This document shows positions 23,207-31,631 of a stretch of DNA of 31,675 nt, one piece after another; position 1 is the stretch's first letter, and each line of letters opens with the position of its first letter. The stretch lies in the NCBI GenBank assembly GCA_051878575.1, contig JBJEKJ010000075.1, forward strand, positions 1-31,675. The letters are read 5' to 3'. The position numbers and the translations under genes are program-made. The notes below the pieces were generated by a model that made no database searches, had not been told where the DNA came from, and was given only the letters and a program-made list of their open reading frames with translations. This stretch comes from CALZFJ01 sp051878575. GTDB taxonomy: Bacteria > Bacteroidota > Bacteroidia > Bacteroidales > Muribaculaceae.

Positions 23207-24856
23207 TCAAGCAGGTTTCTGAATACGCATTATGCAGGCGTCGAAATCCTCCTTCTGCACCACCGCGCGCGATTTCACCTTAGCCTTATAGACGTAGACG
23301 GTGTTGAGCGACAAGTTCAGATAATTGGCCACAATCACCGAGTCCTTGATGCCAAGTCGCATCAATGCGAAAATTCTCACCTCAGTGGGCAGAGTGCCGT
23401 CGGCCCCTACCGCCACCTTGAACTCCTCGGGGAAGAGTTTATTATACTCGTCGATGAAATTGGGGAAAAGTTTCAGGAATGTAGAATCGAATGCCGACGA
23501 GAGCCTCTCGCGCTCCTGCTTCACGCCAATGTCGCGCAACAAGCCGGCAAGATCTCCAAATTGCTTAGCCTTGATTTTTCGTGCCATCGTCTTGCACTTA
23601 TCCTCCACATTATTCACAAACTCTGAGTCGCTGTAGAGCGACTGTATGACGTAAGAGTCCTTAATCTCATTAGCCTCCTTGAGCTTGGCGTTAACTGCCG
23701 AGAGCTCCACATTGGCACGGTCGAGCTCACGCACCTTGTTCTCGATTTCTCGCTGTGCGCTGTGCAGCACCTTGTTCTTGCGCTTCAGGCCCAAGAACAG
23801 CACCGTGAGGAACAGAAGCGTAATAATCACCACGCTGATTATGGCAAAGAACAATATGCGCTGCTCTTTCACCTTATTATATCTAACTCCCTCGATATAT
23901 TGCAATGCCGAGTTAATTTGCATCTTGCGCATGCGGGCATTGTAGAAGTCGGCATCACTTTGCGCAAGGTGTATGTATCTTACGGCCCGCTCAATGTCGC
24001 CTCGCTCACACATCTTCAAAGCCAGAGTGTTGGCGGCAAGAGTCTCGTGATTGTTGGAGCGGATGTCCAATATGGCGGCAAGCGCCTGATAATATATCGC
24101 AGCGTCGACATCGCCTTTTCGCTCAAGAGTCTCCGAAATCACATAATACTGCACCGCAAGGTCTATATCCGATATCTTATAGGCGCTCAGAGTCTCCAGT
24201 CTCTTTTTTATCGTCATGTCGGGGCTCAAATCCTTCATCCCGACCCACGAAAGCCGCTGCGATAGCGTGTCGCAATTGATTTTTGCCATCTCAAGCTCTT
24301 TCAAGAGGGCCTCGTGGCGCTTTACGTCGTATTGCTCGACAAGCGGGCCTATGCCGTGCGCATAGAATCCGAGATTCTGATAGAAAAGCACGCATCGGCC
24401 GTAGTATTCCTGAAGTATGCCGGTCGAGAGTCCCTCGGTGGAGAATCCCGAGAGCACCTGCCATGCCTCAAGATAGAAGCCAACCGTAGCATAGCTGAAT
24501 ATCAGGTTGCACTTGGCATGTGCCACTGCCTCACGGTCGGCAAGCTGCTCGGCAAGCTGAAGCTGACGTGTGGCATAGACGTAGGTAGAGTCATATTGAT
24601 ATTTCTTATATTCCTCAAAGAGGATGCCGCACAACTCATAGTTGCGCCGCAAGTCGCGAGTAGAGCGCATAATCGACTTCAACGAGTCGATTCGACGCTC
24701 CTTTATCGCCGTATATTCGCTTTGACGTAGAATTTCCTTGTCGAGCACATTGAGAATCGAATCTATGTTCTCGCCTCTTACATTCGTTGATGTAAACAAA
24801 CAGCAAATCAACAACAATGCGATATAAATAATGTTCTGTTTACTCTTGATGCTCAT
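23207..24856 (-). CDS. SusR-like membrane-spanning regulator (TPR-type sensor, LuxR-type HTH; DUF6377-like)
   Basis: This is a 549-residue regulator of the SusR type. A signal/anchor segment (about residues 8-28) precedes a helical TPR-like periplasmic region (about residues 30-330). One membrane span follows (about residues 334-356, LFFAIISVVIITLLFLTVLF), then a cytoplasmic coiled coil (about residues 360-400). The C-terminal LuxR-type helix-turn-helix is at about residues 490-530 (LPTEVRIFALMRLGIKDSVI, then YLNLSLNTVYVYKAKVKSRA). SusR-like proteins sense the imported oligosaccharide and activate susC operons; this gene is immediately upstream of susC in the same orientation, so it is the likely regulator. 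The start at MSIKSKQN (24856) places the signal segment correctly; an upstream extension in the same frame looks spurious. Confidence 0.85.
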   Translation of the reverse strand: MSIKSKQNIIYIALLLICCLFTSTNVRGENIDSILNVLDKEILRQSEYTAIKERRIDSLKSIMRSTRDLRRNYELCGILFEEYKKYQYDSTYVYATRQLQLAEQLADREAVAHAKCNLIFSYATVGFYLEAWQVLSGFSTEGLSTGILQEYYGRCVLFYQNLGFYAHGIGPLVEQYDVKRHEALLKELEMAKINCDTLSQRLSWVGMKDLSPDMTIKKRLETLSAYKISDIDLAVQYYVISETLERKGDVDAAIYYQALAAILDIRSNNHETLAANTLALKMCERGDIERAVRYIHLAQSDADFYNARMRKMQINSALQYIEGVRYNKVKEQRILFFAIISVVIITLLFLTVLFLGLKRKNKVLHSAQREIENKVRELDRANVELSAVNAKLKEANEIKDSYVIQSLYSDSEFVNNVEDKCKTMARKIKAKQFGDLAGLLRDIGVKQERERLSSAFDSTFLKLFPNFIDEYNKLFPEEFKVAVGADGTLPTEVRIFALMRLGIKDSVIVANYLNLSLNTVYVYKAKVKSRAVVQKEDFDACIMRIQKPA

Positions 24857-25026
24857 ACTGTTGCTTCTCACATGGTTTATGATAATGCCTATAGTCAAAA
24901 CAACAACACACACTTGTGAATGCCACATTTTGACGGTTACAAAATTAATAAATCATTCGGTCTTTCACAAATTTTTCGACAGCAAAAAAGCCATTACCCC
25001 TCATCAAAACCTCACAGACGGCAATT

Positions 25027-25076
25027 GAAATTTTAGCAAGCTAAATTTCTATTTGCTCTCGTTTTGCACTATCTTT
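25027..25076 (+). repeat. Upstream copy of a ~50-bp direct repeat before uvrB
   Basis: The segment starts with the dyad GAAATTTTAGC-AA-GCTAAATTTC and continues into TTTGC...TTTGCACTATCTTT. The same sequence recurs 77 bp downstream with about three mismatches. Here the -7-like box reads TATCTTTT, so it has lost the final G of TAnnTTTG and is probably the decayed copy. Confidence 0.8.
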
Positions 25077-25103
25077 TCATAATATAGGCGGCATCTCGGC
25101 AAA

Positions 25104-25153
25104 GAAATTTTAGCAGGCTAAATTTCTATTTGCCCTCGATTTGCACTATCTTT
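25104..25153 (+). repeat. Downstream copy of the ~50-bp direct repeat before uvrB
   Basis: This is the second copy, exactly 77 bp after the first. It contains the same near-perfect dyad GAAATTTTAGC/GCTAAATTTC and runs into the complete -7 element TATCTTTG (25147-25154). The copies are too long and similar to be chance. Confidence 0.8.
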
Positions 25154-25154
25154 G
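25147..25154 (+). promoter_or_regulatory. Promoter -7 element of uvrB
   Basis: TATCTTTG is a full match to TAnnTTTG and lies 24 nt before the uvrB ATG at 25179. The -33 region is T-rich with no exact TTTG at the usual distance. The upstream dyad of the repeat overlaps the -33 area and could be an operator. Confidence 0.55.
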
Positions 25155-25178
25155 CAAATCAATAACGAGACTTTTGTT

Positions 25179-27278
25179 ATGGATTTCAAGCTACACTCCG
25201 ATTATCAGCCCACAGGCGACCAGCCAAATGCCATCAGGGAGCTCTCGGAGGGTATTCTCAACGGAGTGCCCTACCAGACACTGCTCGGCGTCACAGGTTC
25301 GGGAAAGACGTTCACTATGGCCAACGTGATTGCCACCGTGAGGCGCCCTACCCTTATCCTATCGCACAACAAGACGCTTGCCGCACAGCTTTACTCGGAG
25401 TTCAAGAGCTTTTTCCCCGAAAACTCGGTGCACTATTTCGTTTCCTACTACGACTATTATCAGCCTGAGGCATATATACCCTCGTCCGACAAATATATAG
25501 AGAAAGACCTGATGATCAACGAGGAAATCGACCGTATGCGCCTCGCCACAATCACCGATATGCTGTCGGGAAGACGCGACATCGTGGTAGTGTCGTCGGT
25601 ATCATGCCTCTACGGCATGGGGAATCCCGAGGACTATGGCGACAACGTGGCTACCATAGCCGTCGGACAGTGCATCGGCCGCGACAAGTTTCTGCGCACG
25701 CTCGTCGACGCTCTTTATTCCCGAAACGAGGTGAAACTGGAGCGCGGCACTTTCCGTGTGAAGGGCGACACCGTGGATGTGTATCTCGCTTACGAGGAAA
25801 TCATGATTCGAGTGATATTCTGGGGCAATGAGATAGAGTCGATTCAGATTCTCGACCCAATATCACAGATGCCGCAACATTCGGTTGAGGAGTTCAAGAT
25901 TTTCCCCGCCAACATTTTCGTGACGTCGAAAGCTCGTATGGCTGAGGCCATAAAGCAAATTGAGCTCGACCTCGGCACCGAGGTCGACATGTTCTATAAG
26001 GAGGGGCGTCCGGCAGAGGCTAAGCGACTCTATGAGCGCGTGACCTACGATATTGAGATGATTCGAGAGGTGGGCTACTGCTCGGGAATAGAGAATTACT
26101 CTCGATATTTCGACGGCCGACGCCCGGGAATGAGGCCTTTCTGCCTGCTTGACTACTTCCCGAAGGATTTCATCACCATTATCGACGAAAGCCATGTGAC
26201 AATTCCGCAAATACGCGCGATGTATGGCGGCGACCAGTCGCGAAAATCCAATCTCGTGAACTACGGCTTCCGCCTGCAAGCCGCCGTCGACAACCGTCCG
26301 CTGAAGTTCGATGAATTCGAGGCTCTCACACACCAGATGATATATGTGAGCGCAACTCCTGCCGACTACGAGCTCGGCAAGTGTGAGGGCATTGTCACCG
26401 AGCAGATTATACGTCCCACAGGGCTTCTCGACCCTATTATTACAGTTCGTCCGTCGAAGGGGCAGATCGACGACCTCATCGAGGAGATACAGAAGCGCAT
26501 CGACTTCCACGAGCGAACGCTCGTGACCACCCTCACCAAACGCATGGCCGAGGAGCTGACAGCATATCTCGGGAAACTGAACATCAACTGCGCCTACATA
26601 CACTCCGACGTGGAGACGATGGACCGTATCCAAATCATCGACGACTTGCGTGCAGGCGTCGTCGACGTGCTCGTGGGAGTAAACTTGCTCCGCGAGGGGC
26701 TCGACTTACCCGAAGTGTCGCTCGTGGCCATTATCGATGCCGACAAGGAGGGGTTCCTGCGCTCGCACCGCTCATTGACCCAGACTGCCGGTCGTGCCGC
26801 CCGCAACCTTAACGGCCAGGTGATAATGTATGCCGACAAAATCACCGAGTCGATGCAGCGCACAATCGACGAGACCGAGCGCCGACGCTCTTTGCAGCTG
26901 AAGTTCAACGAGGAGCACGGAATCACCCCGCAAGCAATCATCAAGGCTCGAAACCTGATTATCGGCAAGGAGGTCGACGAAATCGACATCGACAATGAGA
27001 ACCGCTCGAAGAAGGGCAAGAAATATGAGTACACCGGAGGCATCAGCGCCGAGCTGCAACGTCAGGGCGAGGCTGAGTTCAAGCCCTCGGCAGGAATCGC
27101 CGCCGACCCCGTAGTGAAATATATGGGACGTCCTGAGATGGAAAAGGCTATCGAGCGCCTGCGCTCCGACATGGTGGAGGCAGCGAAGCGCATGGACTTC
27201 ATCGAGGCCGCACAACTGCGCGACCAACTGCTGAAAATGGAGCAGCGTCTGGCCGAATTACCTCAAAATACGCTCTAA
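25179..27278 (+). CDS. uvrB: Excinuclease ABC subunit B
   Basis: UvrB is the damage-verifying helicase-like subunit of nucleotide excision repair; it is loaded on DNA by UvrA and partners UvrC. The 699-residue protein has normal length. The Walker A motif LLGVTGSGKT lies near residues 35-44, the beta-hairpin region around YYDYYQPEAY, and Walker B-like TIIDESHV in the middle. Helicase motifs QTAGRAARN and GVNLLREGLDLPEVSLV are present. The C-terminal UVR domain (residues about 660-695, AIERLRSDMVEAAKRMDFIE) contacts UvrC. The ATG at 25179 (MDFKLHSDYQPTGDQP) matches the family N-terminus; the frame is open 9 codons upstream but that part overlaps the promoter. It is followed after 3 nt by the YgiQ gene, suggesting co-transcription. 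Confidence 0.97.
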   Translation: MDFKLHSDYQPTGDQPNAIRELSEGILNGVPYQTLLGVTGSGKTFTMANVIATVRRPTLILSHNKTLAAQLYSEFKSFFPENSVHYFVSYYDYYQPEAYIPSSDKYIEKDLMINEEIDRMRLATITDMLSGRRDIVVVSSVSCLYGMGNPEDYGDNVATIAVGQCIGRDKFLRTLVDALYSRNEVKLERGTFRVKGDTVDVYLAYEEIMIRVIFWGNEIESIQILDPISQMPQHSVEEFKIFPANIFVTSKARMAEAIKQIELDLGTEVDMFYKEGRPAEAKRLYERVTYDIEMIREVGYCSGIENYSRYFDGRRPGMRPFCLLDYFPKDFITIIDESHVTIPQIRAMYGGDQSRKSNLVNYGFRLQAAVDNRPLKFDEFEALTHQMIYVSATPADYELGKCEGIVTEQIIRPTGLLDPIITVRPSKGQIDDLIEEIQKRIDFHERTLVTTLTKRMAEELTAYLGKLNINCAYIHSDVETMDRIQIIDDLRAGVVDVLVGVNLLREGLDLPEVSLVAIIDADKEGFLRSHRSLTQTAGRAARNLNGQVIMYADKITESMQRTIDETERRRSLQLKFNEEHGITPQAIIKARNLIIGKEVDEIDIDNENRSKKGKKYEYTGGISAELQRQGEAEFKPSAGIAADPVVKYMGRPEMEKAIERLRSDMVEAAKRMDFIEAAQLRDQLLKMEQRLAELPQNTL

Positions 27279-27281
27279 ACA

Positions 27282-29240
27282 ATGGAAATGAACTCTTTCA
27301 ACATTCACAATAAGCAGTGGCTGCCCACAACAAAGAAGGAGATTGAGCATCTCGGATGGGACTACATCGACGTTATAATCTTCTCGGGCGACGCTTATAT
27401 CGATCACCCATCAATGGGGGCTGCCGTGATAGGACGCGTGCTCGAGGCTCACGGCTACAGAGTGGCGATAGTGCCGCAACCTAATTGGCAGGACGACTTG
27501 CGCGACTTCCGAAAACTGGGCAAGCCCCGACTTTTCTTCGGCGTATCGGCAGGTGCCATGGACTCGATGGTGAACCACTACACCGCCAACCGGCGCCGGC
27601 GCAGCGACGACGCCTATTCCCCCAACGGGCGTGCCGGATTACGTCCCGACTATCCAACCATAGTTTATTCCGACGCATTGCGCTCTATATTTCCCGATGT
27701 CCCTATCGTGGCAGGAGGAATAGAGGCCTCTCTGCGCAGGCTATCGCACTACGACTACTGGCAAGACTGCCTGCGCCCCTCAATACTCACTGAGTGCCGT
27801 GCCGACATGCTAATCTACGGCATGGGAGAGAAGCCAATTGTGGAGATTGCCGATGCCATTGCCGCCGGAAAGCCAATATCGGAAATCACCGATGTGCCAC
27901 AGACGGTGATTCTACGTAGTCCCGACGAGATTCCTGCCGAACGTGAGACCGACACACACATCGTGCTCCACTCTTATACTGAGTGCCGCGCCGACAAGCG
28001 ATGCCAGGCCGAGAACTTCAGGCACATTGAGGTGGAGTCAAACCGATGGCACAGCCGCGACATCTGGCAACTGACAGGCGACGTGGCCGTGAAGGTGAAC
28101 CGCATGAACCCTCCTATGACCGAGGCTGAAATCGACGCGTCGTTCGACCTTCCATATACCCGTCTGCCGCATCCGCGCTACAACGGAAAGCGCATTCCGG
28201 CCTATGAGATGATTCGCCACTCGGTGAACATGCATCGTGGATGCTTCGGAGGATGTGCCTTCTGCACCATTTCGGCACATCAGGGAAAGTTCATCGCATC
28301 GCGCAGCAAGGAGTCAATTCTCCGCGAGGCGCGCGCAGTGACCGAGATGGAGGATTTCAAGGGCTACATAAGCGATTTGGGCGGACCGTCGGCCAATATG
28401 TACAAAATGGGCGGCTACGACCTCTCCAAATGCTCAAAGTGTGTGCGGCCGTCGTGCCTGCACCCCAAGCCATGCCCCAACCTGAACAACGACCACAGCG
28501 CCCTGCTCGACGTGTATCATGCCGTCGACGCCCTTCCGGGAGTGAAAAAGTCATTCATAGGCAGCGGTGTGCGATATGATCTGTCGATGCACCGTAATGC
28601 CGATGAGCGTGTGAACAAGGTGAACCGTCGCTATAATGAGGAGCTGATAGAGCACCATGTGTCGGGCCGGCTGAAAGTGGCGCCTGAGCACACTGCCGAC
28701 AGCGTGCTCGCTTATATGCGAAAGCCGTCATTCGAGCAATTCCGCGAGTTTAAGCGGATTTTCGACCGCATCAACGAGCTGAAAGGGCTGAACCAGCAGA
28801 TTATACCCTATTTCATCTCATCTCACCCGGGTTGCACCGAGGAAGACATGGCCGAGCTTGCCGCTATCACCAAAGGACTTAATTTCCACCTCGAGCAAGT
28901 TCAGGACTTCACACCTACGCCTATGACGGTATCATCGGAGGCATACTACACCGGATTGCATTCCTACACGCTACAACCGGTTTTCACGGCAAAAACGCGC
29001 GAGGAGAAATTAGCGCAGCGCAAGTATTTCTTCTGGTATGAGAAGGAATACCAACGCGACATATTCAACTCACTAACGCGAATGCACCGCACCGACCTGC
29101 TCTCGCAGCTGTTCCCTCGCGGCATATCGCAACTCAGCACATCCTCCAATCGCCGGCGACAGCCCACTGACCGAAAAACCGACAAGGCCGGCACTCCCGA
29201 CGGATTCGCCAAGCATCGGAACAGGCCGAAGAAGAAATAA
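27282..29240 (+). CDS. YgiQ-family radical SAM protein
   Basis: This is a 652-residue member of the YgiQ family of radical SAM enzymes, whose reaction is not established. The N-terminal part (about residues 1-300) is a B12-binding-like alpha/beta domain with LRRLSHYDYWQD and MLIYGMGEKP. The radical SAM cluster motif CFGGCAFC gives Cys321, Cys325 and Cys328 for the 4Fe-4S cluster, in a C-x3-C-x2-C pattern. SGRLKVAPEHT and FISSHPGC follow, and the family's C-terminal YgiQ domain (QDFTPTPMTVSSEAYYTG) leads to a Lys/Arg-rich tail (about residues 615-652). The start at 27282 is 3 nt after the uvrB stop; a second ATG two codons later is possible. Coupling to a repair gene may be chance. Confidence 0.93.
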   Translation: MEMNSFNIHNKQWLPTTKKEIEHLGWDYIDVIIFSGDAYIDHPSMGAAVIGRVLEAHGYRVAIVPQPNWQDDLRDFRKLGKPRLFFGVSAGAMDSMVNHYTANRRRRSDDAYSPNGRAGLRPDYPTIVYSDALRSIFPDVPIVAGGIEASLRRLSHYDYWQDCLRPSILTECRADMLIYGMGEKPIVEIADAIAAGKPISEITDVPQTVILRSPDEIPAERETDTHIVLHSYTECRADKRCQAENFRHIEVESNRWHSRDIWQLTGDVAVKVNRMNPPMTEAEIDASFDLPYTRLPHPRYNGKRIPAYEMIRHSVNMHRGCFGGCAFCTISAHQGKFIASRSKESILREARAVTEMEDFKGYISDLGGPSANMYKMGGYDLSKCSKCVRPSCLHPKPCPNLNNDHSALLDVYHAVDALPGVKKSFIGSGVRYDLSMHRNADERVNKVNRRYNEELIEHHVSGRLKVAPEHTADSVLAYMRKPSFEQFREFKRIFDRINELKGLNQQIIPYFISSHPGCTEEDMAELAAITKGLNFHLEQVQDFTPTPMTVSSEAYYTGLHSYTLQPVFTAKTREEKLAQRKYFFWYEKEYQRDIFNSLTRMHRTDLLSQLFPRGISQLSTSSNRRRQPTDRKTDKAGTPDGFAKHRNRPKKK

Positions 29241-29252
29241 CAGAACAACAAT

Positions 29253-29288
29253 GTGCCGCATTTGTCGAAATCCACAAATGCGGCACAC
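29253..29288. terminator. Bidirectional terminator between YgiQ and NfnB-like genes
   Basis: TGTGCCGCATTTGT (29253-29266) pairs perfectly with ACAAATGCGGCACA (29275-29288) over 14 bp with an 8-nt loop. It lies between two convergent genes, so it can end both transcripts, although T-runs are modest on each side. Confidence 0.8.
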
Positions 29289-29318
29289 TATTTCATCCAC
29301 TCAATCGGGCCTGAATGC

Positions 29319-30788
29319 CTATTCTTGCATCAATACCTCGTGCATGTGGGCAGCGGCACGGCGTCCGTCGCCCATCGCGAGAATCACCGTAGCTCCGCCA
29401 CGCACTATATCGCCCCCGGCAAAAATGTCGCCTATCGATGATTGCATAGTGTCATCATTCACGACGATAGTATTGCGGCGACTCACCTCAAGACCGTCAA
29501 TCGACTTCGGGACAAGCGGATTGGGCGACACCCCGACGCTGACGATTACCAAGTCGACCTCCACATCGATGATAGCACCCTCCACAGGCACCGGCGAGCG
29601 TCGGCCCGAGGCATCAGGCTCTCCAAGCTCCATCTTTTGAAGGCGCATAGTCTTCACACGCCCTGTCTCATCGCCCAAATACTCGATAGGATTGTGCAGC
29701 GTCATGAACTCCACGCCCTCCTCTTTGGCATGCTTCACCTCCTCGAGGCGCGCGGGCATCTCCTCCTCCGAGCGGCGGTAGACGAGCATCGCACGCTCGG
29801 CGCCCATGCGTCGTGCCGTGCGCACCGAGTCCATCGCAGTATTTCCACCTCCGATTATAGCCACGTTCTTGCCACGCAGCACCGGAGTGTCCCAGTCGGC
29901 ACGTCCGGCACCCATAAGATTTACGCGGGTAAGATATTCATTGCTCGACATGATTCCATTCAGGTTCTCACCGGGAATATTCATAAAGCGGGGCAGCCCT
30001 GCTCCCGACGCAACGAAAATACCCACGAAACCCATTTCGTGCAAGTCATCGTAGGTCAGGGTCTTGCCTATGATGCAATCCTTCTCGAATTTCACGCCCA
30101 TGGCGCGCAGACCATTGATTTCGGCATCCACGATGTTGTTAGGGAGGCGGAACTCGGGAATGCCGTATTTCAGCACTCCGCCAATCTCGTGCAAAGCCTC
30201 GAAAACAGTCACCTCATAGCCGTATTTCGCCATATCGCCGGCAAACGACAGTCCTGCCGGTCCGCTGCCCACCACGGCAATCCTCTTGCCGCACGGAGCA
30301 GCCATCTCGGGCACCGAAGCCGTACCATGCTCGCGCTCATAGTCGGCGGCAAAGCGCTCCAAATATCCTATCGCCACCGGCTGATGCCCCATCTTGTGAT
30401 GAATGCACTTGCTCTCACACTGCTTCTCCTGCGGGCATACGCGGCCACACACCGAGGGAAGCGCGCTCGTGGCTTTCAGCGTCATCGCCGCCTGATGAAA
30501 GTCGCCACGCTCAATATTCTTGATGAAGGTGGGGATATTAATTCCTACAGGACATCCCGTCACACACTGCGGATTCGGACAGTCAAGACAGCGTTGCGCC
30601 TCAAGCAGAGCCATCTCCTCGGTGATGCCGCGGTTCACCTCCTCATTGCACGTTATTCTGTATTCCGGCGACAACTCGGGCATCCGCACGCGCTCTATTG
30701 CCGCACGCTCCTTAGCCGTCTTGCTCTTTCTCAACTCCTCGCGCCAGGCCTCATTGCGAAGCTCGGCGGCATTATTTTCGATTGCCAT
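29319..30788 (-). CDS. nfnB: NfnB-like / glutamate-synthase-small-subunit-like NADPH oxidoreductase
   Basis: This is a 489-residue FAD/NADPH flavoprotein of the GltD type. The N-terminal ferredoxin-like part has two cysteine sets for 4Fe-4S clusters: Cys67, Cys70, Cys75, Cys79 (CLDCPNPQCVTGCP) and Cys114, Cys118, Cys124, Cys128 (CGRVCPQEKQCESKC). The FAD-binding motif VVGSGPAGLSFAGDMAKYG lies near residue 173 and the NADPH motif IIGGGNTAMDSVRTARRMG near residue 300. A glutamate synthase large subunit is absent; instead an NfnA-like gene lies directly upstream on the same strand. The pair is therefore read as NfnAB, which bifurcates electrons between NADH, NADPH and ferredoxin. Annotation as gltD or sudA is common for the same protein. 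The two genes are 12 nt apart. Confidence 0.85.
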   Translation of the reverse strand: MAIENNAAELRNEAWREELRKSKTAKERAAIERVRMPELSPEYRITCNEEVNRGITEEMALLEAQRCLDCPNPQCVTGCPVGINIPTFIKNIERGDFHQAAMTLKATSALPSVCGRVCPQEKQCESKCIHHKMGHQPVAIGYLERFAADYEREHGTASVPEMAAPCGKRIAVVGSGPAGLSFAGDMAKYGYEVTVFEALHEIGGVLKYGIPEFRLPNNIVDAEINGLRAMGVKFEKDCIIGKTLTYDDLHEMGFVGIFVASGAGLPRFMNIPGENLNGIMSSNEYLTRVNLMGAGRADWDTPVLRGKNVAIIGGGNTAMDSVRTARRMGAERAMLVYRRSEEEMPARLEEVKHAKEEGVEFMTLHNPIEYLGDETGRVKTMRLQKMELGEPDASGRRSPVPVEGAIIDVEVDLVIVSVGVSPNPLVPKSIDGLEVSRRNTIVVNDDTMQSSIGDIFAGGDIVRGGATVILAMGDGRRAAAHMHEVLMQE

Positions 30789-30800
30789 AATTGATTTCTT

Positions 30801-31583
30801 TTAGTTAAACGACTTCAAGCGCATCAGCAATTGGTCAAAATCCACCTCATGGGCGTCGAATTCCGGACCGTCGATGCACACAAACTTTGTCACTCCACCC
30901 ACCGTCACGCGGCATGCGCCACACATTCCGGTGCCGTCGACCATAATGGCATTGAGCGAGCACTCGGTGGGAATCTCATATTTCTTCGTAAGCAGTGCCA
31001 CGAATTTCATCATTATAGCCGGACCGATGGCAATCACCTTGTCGACTTTCTCTCGCTTGATGACCTCCTCTACTCCCACGGTCACCACTCCCTTATTGCC
31101 ATAGCTGCCGTCGTCGGTCATGATTATCACCTCGTCGCTATACTTGCGCACCTCGTTCTCAAGGATTATGAGGTCCTTGCTTCGCGCGGCAAGCACGCTG
31201 ATCACGCGGTTGCCGGCTTTTTTCATCGCTGTGAGAATGGGCAGCAGCGGAGCTACTCCCACACCACCACCGCAGCACACCACTGTGCCATAATTCTCGA
31301 TGCGTGTTGCTTGCCCGAGCGGACCCACCACGTCGGTAAGACACTCGCCCGGCTCAAGGGCGCAAATCTTCCTTGTGGATACTCCCACGGCCTGAATCAC
31401 GAGTGTGATGGTTCCCTTCTCCACATCGGCATCGGCTATCGTCAGGGGGATTCTCTCGCCATGCTCCCCCGCACGCACTATCACAAAGTGTCCGGCACGC
31501 CTCGATCTCGCTATCAGCGGAGCCTCGACTACGAGCTTGACCACCTTCTCTGAAAAATGCTCTTTGCTTACTATCTTATTCAT
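30801..31583 (-). CDS. nfnA: NfnA-like FAD/NAD-binding subunit with 2Fe-2S cluster
   Basis: This is a 260-residue ferredoxin-NADP reductase-like subunit, similar to dihydroorotate dehydrogenase electron-transfer (PyrK) and sulfide dehydrogenase subunits. FAD binding is shown by ERIPLTIAD and the NAD part by CCGGGVGVAPLLPILTAMKK. The C-terminal cluster motif DGTGMCGACRV...FVCIDGPEF supplies Cys221, Cys224 and Cys236, with Asp216 just before. Thermotoga NfnA is remembered to use three cysteines and one aspartate for its 2Fe-2S cluster, which fits. The start at MNKIVSK (31583) is preferred over 17 extra codons upstream, because family similarity begins here. It leads the operon with nfnB, and a -7-like element TATCTTTG (plus 31624-31631) lies upstream. 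Confidence 0.85.
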   Translation of the reverse strand: MNKIVSKEHFSEKVVKLVVEAPLIARSRRAGHFVIVRAGEHGERIPLTIADADVEKGTITLVIQAVGVSTRKICALEPGECLTDVVGPLGQATRIENYGTVVCCGGGVGVAPLLPILTAMKKAGNRVISVLAARSKDLIILENEVRKYSDEVIIMTDDGSYGNKGVVTVGVEEVIKREKVDKVIAIGPAIMMKFVALLTKKYEIPTECSLNAIMVDGTGMCGACRVTVGGVTKFVCIDGPEFDAHEVDFDQLLMRLKSFN

Positions 31584-31623
31584 GTCGTAATGTAATTTGC
31601 TATGATTCCTATCATATAAGTTG

Positions 31624-31631
31624 CAAAGATA
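31624..31631 (-). promoter_or_regulatory. Promoter -7 element of nfnAB
   Basis: On the minus strand TATCTTTG matches TAnnTTTG, about 41 nt before the nfnA start. No clear TTTG is visible at -33, and the window ends soon after. Confidence 0.5.

Larger units (their letters stand above)
24857..25178. other. Divergent intergenic region with a duplicated promoter segment
   Basis: This 322-bp stretch separates the regulator and uvrB, which diverge. Its uvrB-proximal half holds two direct repeats, described separately. The regulator-proximal part (24857-25026) is AT-rich and carries no gene I can support. I could not assign a clear promoter for the regulator here. Confidence 0.6.

Noticed and set aside
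29319..30788. Glutamate synthase small subunit as the main identity
   Set aside because: No large-subunit gene is present and the adjacent gene is an NfnA-like subunit, so the NfnAB reading fits better.
29442..30794. A 450-codon open frame on the plus strand opposite nfnB
   Set aside because: It lies wholly antisense to a gene with clear iron-sulfur, FAD and NADPH motifs. Its translation is rich in His and Arg and matches no family, as expected for a shadow frame.
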